A DNA stretch of 64,000 bases from UBA8941 sp963780545 (GTDB lineage Archaea; Thermoproteota; Bathyarchaeia; TCS64). Each line of letters opens with the position of its first letter. Position 1 is the stretch's first letter. This document shows, piece by piece, positions 60,970 to 64,000 of the stretch. Where the stretch lies: assembly GCA_963780545.1 (NCBI GenBank), contig CAWACK010000016.1, positions 1-64,000 of the forward strand, written 5' to 3'. Below the pieces are notes generated by a model. That model saw only the letters and a program-made list of their open reading frames with translations, ran no database searches and was not told where the DNA came from. A program made the position numbers and the translations under genes.

Positions 60970-62894
60970 CTATTTTAGGTGCTGGTTGAACCAGTCGATC
61001 ATGTCGTGAAGTCTGAGCTTCCTTATGGTGGGGCGTGCAAGGTTACGGAAGCTGTGGCTTCCCTCCATGTAGAGGATGAGCATTAGCCTCCTTTCCAAGG
61101 TATTTTAGAGCAGTATACATCTGGATGCTTTGATCGATCCAACATCGATTGTCGTTGTAGCTATGAATTAACATACGTAGGTGTGGTAACGTTCTTCACG
61201 TATGTCAGCGGTGACTTCTCAGCGTAGGCGGCTGGGTTACTCCAAGGGTCACCGCCGATCTGGTCAGGGCCGAAGTGGAATCCTATGTCAGTGGTTCCGA
61301 AGAAGCTGACCCAGTTGCATATGCTGTTCTGGCTCAGGGCACACTTGAAGCGGTCAGTATGGCCGATGACCCAGTTAGTCATGAAGCCGCCGTAGCTGAG
61401 GCCCGTGATTGCGATCTTTGTCTCATCAATCCAGTCGTAGGCGCTTAAGGCATGGTCTACGACCTCCATGAAGTCCCGGTAGTCACGGGTGCCATAGCGG
61501 AACCTGATGTCGGCAAACTCCTGGTCATAACCGTCGCTGCCGCGTATGTTAGCGTAGACAACTACATAGCCTTCGGCGGCGTAGATCTGGTGCTCGAACA
61601 TCGGAGCGTAACCGTACTTGCTCTTAGGGCCGCCGTGGATGTCGAAGATGGCGGGGTACCTCTTCCCATTCTCCCACATATAAGGTTTGAGGAGCCAACC
61701 CTCGATAGCAGCGCCATCGCTGGCTTCGAAGGTGAAATGCTCGCCATTGATCATAGGCGCCTCAGCCAGTGGGGCCTCCGTGAAGTGACTGATCTTCGTC
61801 TCCTTCTCACCATTCTTAACGTAGACCTCCATCGGCTCAGCGATGCCTGTACGGGTATAGGCAACGTATCCTCCCCTAACCGAGAATTCCTCCACGCAGA
61901 AGTCGCCAATGGCCACAGGAGTGATATCACCATCGTCGGGTCTAATACTTTGGAGAACATACCTACCACCGTCACTGAGGGGGAAATAGATCCTGTCGCC
62001 ATCCCAGACGGGGTTCGGGGATCCAGCCACTTGGCTGCGCAGGTCGTTATAGACAAAGCGGCCGCTTCCTCTGCTGAGCTTCGCGGTGAGATCAGTGGGT
62101 TCGCCGCCTAAGGACGGGATTACCCAAACTGTTATGTGGGTCGGGTAGCCGTGGCTCAGGTCGTTGCCAGAGAAGTATAGTAGATCATCATCAGGGGACC
62201 AACCGAGGCTGGCGATGGTGTGCTTCTCGAGTATCCTCCTGCAGTCGCTCATTTTCAGGTCAATTACGTAGAGGGTGGTTTCACGTGGGGCGAGCTCCGT
62301 CTCGGCGATTGCGTAGGCAACGCGCTCACTTTTGTTTGAAGGGGCGTAACATGCGACATCTGCTTCACCATCCGTGATCTGCTTAACCATCCCTGAGGCT
62401 ATGTCCACAAAATGCAGGTGCTTTCTCCTGTAGTGTGTCCAGCCAACTGCATCGAACCAGAATGGGATGTGCTCCATTGTGCGTTTGTCCTTCGGCTCCT
62501 CACCAACATAGCTAAGATAGTAAATTCTTTTGCCGTCGCCACTCCATGCGGGTTGCTCGACACCCCCCGGTGCCCTACAGACTAGGCGGGGCTCCCCACA
62601 GAGAGTAGTGACCAAAATCTCTGCCCCATTCTCCCCCTCTTTCAGCCCCCTGTTTGAGACGAAGGCGAGCTGCGATCCATCCGGGCTCCAGGTGGGGCTT
62701 CGAGCATTCTCCCAGAACTTCTTAGGCGAACCATCTTTGGAGTCGACGAGGTATAAGGTTGGGATATAGATGTCTCCCTGCACCCTCGTCGCGACATAAG
62801 CTAAGCTCTCACCATCGGGTGATAACTGAGGTTGGGAGACCATTACAAACTTATCCAGATCCTCTATCTCTAGCCTTCTCGGCATGTTAATCAC
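60970..62894 (-). pseudogene. S9-family (prolyl oligopeptidase) peptidase, two +1 frameshifts near the C-terminus
   Basis: Starts MPRRLEIEDLDKFVMVSQPQ at ATG 62885 (GTG 62894 possible). A beta-propeller follows, then the alpha/beta-hydrolase domain with the nucleophile GLSYGGFMTNWVIGH. The main frame ends at VKNVTTPTYVNS. One skipped base near 61175 restores LIHSYNDNRCWIDQSIQMYT, ending the catalytic Asp region; a second shift near 61085 restores MLILYMEGSHSFRNLARPTI with the catalytic His and the normal end at 60970. So all triad residues are present but in three frames. Acyl-aminoacyl peptidase type; probable role in peptide use. Confidence 0.87.
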
Positions 62895-62980
62895 TGAACG
62901 TAAACTATCATGGGACCGGATTTAAGATTGGGCAGATGGACCTGCAAAGTTTTTTCTCTATTATGCGCTGACACTGTACC

Positions 62981-64000
62981 ATGGTTCTCAAGTTAAAGGA
63001 CGAGTTCCCACTACTGAGGGGGAAGATACACTTCGATACCGCGACTACAGGAGTCGTGCCTGCCTCAACTCTCAAGGTGATGGAGGATTACGTCGCCGAT
63101 GTAACCGCAATGTTCCGGGGGGAATGCCCTTGGCAGAGCGGTACCGCGGACTGGGCGAAGCGCCGCCTTAACTCGAAGAAGCTATTCGCCGAGGTCATTG
63201 GTGCCCGGGAGGAGGAGGTCGCCTTTATACCTAATGCCACCGCCGGCATCAACACAGCCCTTAATATGGTTCCAATGAAGAGGGGCAGCAACATCGTCGC
63301 AACGAATCTTAGTTACCCTATGACCGCAACAGTCGTCAATAGGCAGAGGGATAGAGGAGCCAAGCCAAAGTTCATCAAAAACAAGAAGGGCATAGTCACA
63401 TTAGATCAGTTCGAGAAGGCTGTCAATGATAGGACAGCCGCCGTCGTCGTAGACCAGCCAAGCTGGTTCAATGGGTACCTCCATGACCTCGACGGCCTCG
63501 CCGAGGTATGCCACGCCCACGGTGCCAAGCTCGTCGTCGATGGTACACAGTGCGTAGGCAGTCTCGCCTGGGAAGCCGATCACTGGGGAGTCGACTTCGT
63601 AGCCACAAGCACATATAAATGGCTCATGGGCGGCCACTACGGTCAATCCGCTGGGTTCCTCTTCGTCTCGAAGGTTAACATCGACGCCACTCAGCCCATC
63701 TACGTAGGCGAAAAGACTCTCGAGCCCGAGGTAGGGGAGAAGAACACCACCGACGAATTCACACTCTACGATTTCAAGCCCCGTAAGGGTATAGAGCGCA
63801 TAGAGGTTTTCCCCCGACAGGAGATTAGCTATGTAGCCGTCGAGAACTCCATGAAGGTACTGTTAGCCTACGGGAAGAAGGCGGTGGAGAGACAGGTGAA
63901 GGATGTTGACAACACCCTAATCGAGGAGCTTACTAAAAGACACTTCAAACTACAGACACCAAAAGAGGAGGAGAAGAGGATATACATCAACGTCCAAGTT
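62981..64000 (+). CDS. Class V aminotransferase-family protein (partial, runs off window)
   Basis: Fold-type I PLP enzyme, 340 codons visible and no stop before the window end. It begins MVLKLKDEFPLLRGKIHFDT, shows AFIPNATAGINTALNMVPMK, VDGTQCVGSLAWEADHWGVD and the PLP Lys in FVATSTYKWLMGGHYG. These are the SufS/NifS/isopenicillin-epimerase-like class V features; which member cannot be told, since the catalytic Cys region lies beyond the window. It is divergent from the peptidase gene across about 85 bases. Confidence 0.88.
   Translation, partial: MVLKLKDEFPLLRGKIHFDTATTGVVPASTLKVMEDYVADVTAMFRGECPWQSGTADWAKRRLNSKKLFAEVIGAREEEVAFIPNATAGINTALNMVPMKRGSNIVATNLSYPMTATVVNRQRDRGAKPKFIKNKKGIVTLDQFEKAVNDRTAAVVVDQPSWFNGYLHDLDGLAEVCHAHGAKLVVDGTQCVGSLAWEADHWGVDFVATSTYKWLMGGHYGQSAGFLFVSKVNIDATQPIYVGEKTLEPEVGEKNTTDEFTLYDFKPRKGIERIEVFPRQEISYVAVENSMKVLLAYGKKAVERQVKDVDNTLIEELTKRHFKLQTPKEEEKRIYINVQV

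Noticed and set aside
1..64000. CRISPR arrays, tRNA or rRNA genes
   Set aside because: No regularly spaced repeats and no T-loop type GGTTCGAATCC sequence or rRNA core block seen in intergenic regions on either strand; short or divergent tRNAs with introns could be missed.

Overview
The window is 64 kb of archaeal chromosome. Ribosomal proteins are of archaeal/eukaryotic type (S6e, L15e, S19e, L39e, L31e, LX, S3Ae). It also carries aIF5B, aIF2-gamma, KEOPS subunits, an Lhr-family helicase, a UbiA-type DGGGP synthase for ether lipids, and TATA-like boxes upstream of several genes. The EF-1alpha homologue has the roughly 11-residue GTPase-domain insertion (GEYESGTNPGG) known from Crenarchaeota/TACK, Asgard and eukaryotes but absent in Euryarchaeota, and Kae1 and Bud32 are separate genes. 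A TACK or Asgard lineage (for example Bathyarchaeia-like) is therefore the best guess; phylum is not settled by sequence reading alone. TTG starts are common among translation genes.

Layout. 1-360: 5' part of a frameshifted IS5-type transposase cut by the window edge. 1.06-5.8 kb: aIF5B, S6e, aIF2-gamma, PIN protein, L15e. 5.8-14.3 kb (minus strand): glycosyltransferase plus UGM-like flavoprotein, SerA-like dehydrogenase plus YchF-like GTPase, a DUF2095-like protein, then GlmU-like, GlmM, a nucleotidyltransferase and a response regulator. 14.4-14.6 kb: a GC-rich candidate structured RNA with its own TATA box. 14.8-21 kb: winged-helix protein, an orphan, then Kae1-Bud32-ITPase and S15-RecJ-Pcc1-S3Ae. 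21-27.2 kb (minus): LeuRS, AlaRS, L12. 28.3-33.9 kb: a long information-processing superoperon S19e-PDCD5-L39e-L31e-LX-prefoldin alpha-FtsY-SecE-Spt5-L11-L1-L10. 34-41 kb: metabolic genes (nitroreductase, cupin, HAD, Asp/Glu racemase, YbaK, PfkB kinase, nucleoside hydrolase, YkgJ, threonine dehydratase). 41-46.3 kb: DGGGP synthase, S7/S12 divergent from EF-1alpha/S10, carbamate kinase. 46.3-56.8 kb: HemK-like methyltransferase, ProRS, Lhr helicase, AroM, RlmE, Trm1, Ldh2-type dehydrogenase, threonine aldolase. 56.9-64 kb: poorly known membrane and zinc proteins, an MBL hydrolase, a nuclease-like protein, GIY-YIG protein, S9 peptidase (frameshifted) and a class V aminotransferase running off the edge.

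Together the genes are mostly core information processing. The accessory metabolism is that of an amino-acid and nucleoside user (threonine aldolase and dehydratase, racemase, carbamate kinase, S9 peptidase, nucleoside hydrolase with a sugar kinase) that also makes UDP-GlcNAc for surface glycans.

The most striking pattern is seven reading-frame breaks in six otherwise intact genes, including S10, GlmM and the ITPase. All seven have the same polarity (one extra base, net +1). Insertion-type sequencing errors are the simplest explanation; programmed +1 frameshifting is the exciting but less likely one. No CRISPR array, tRNA or rRNA gene was recognised.
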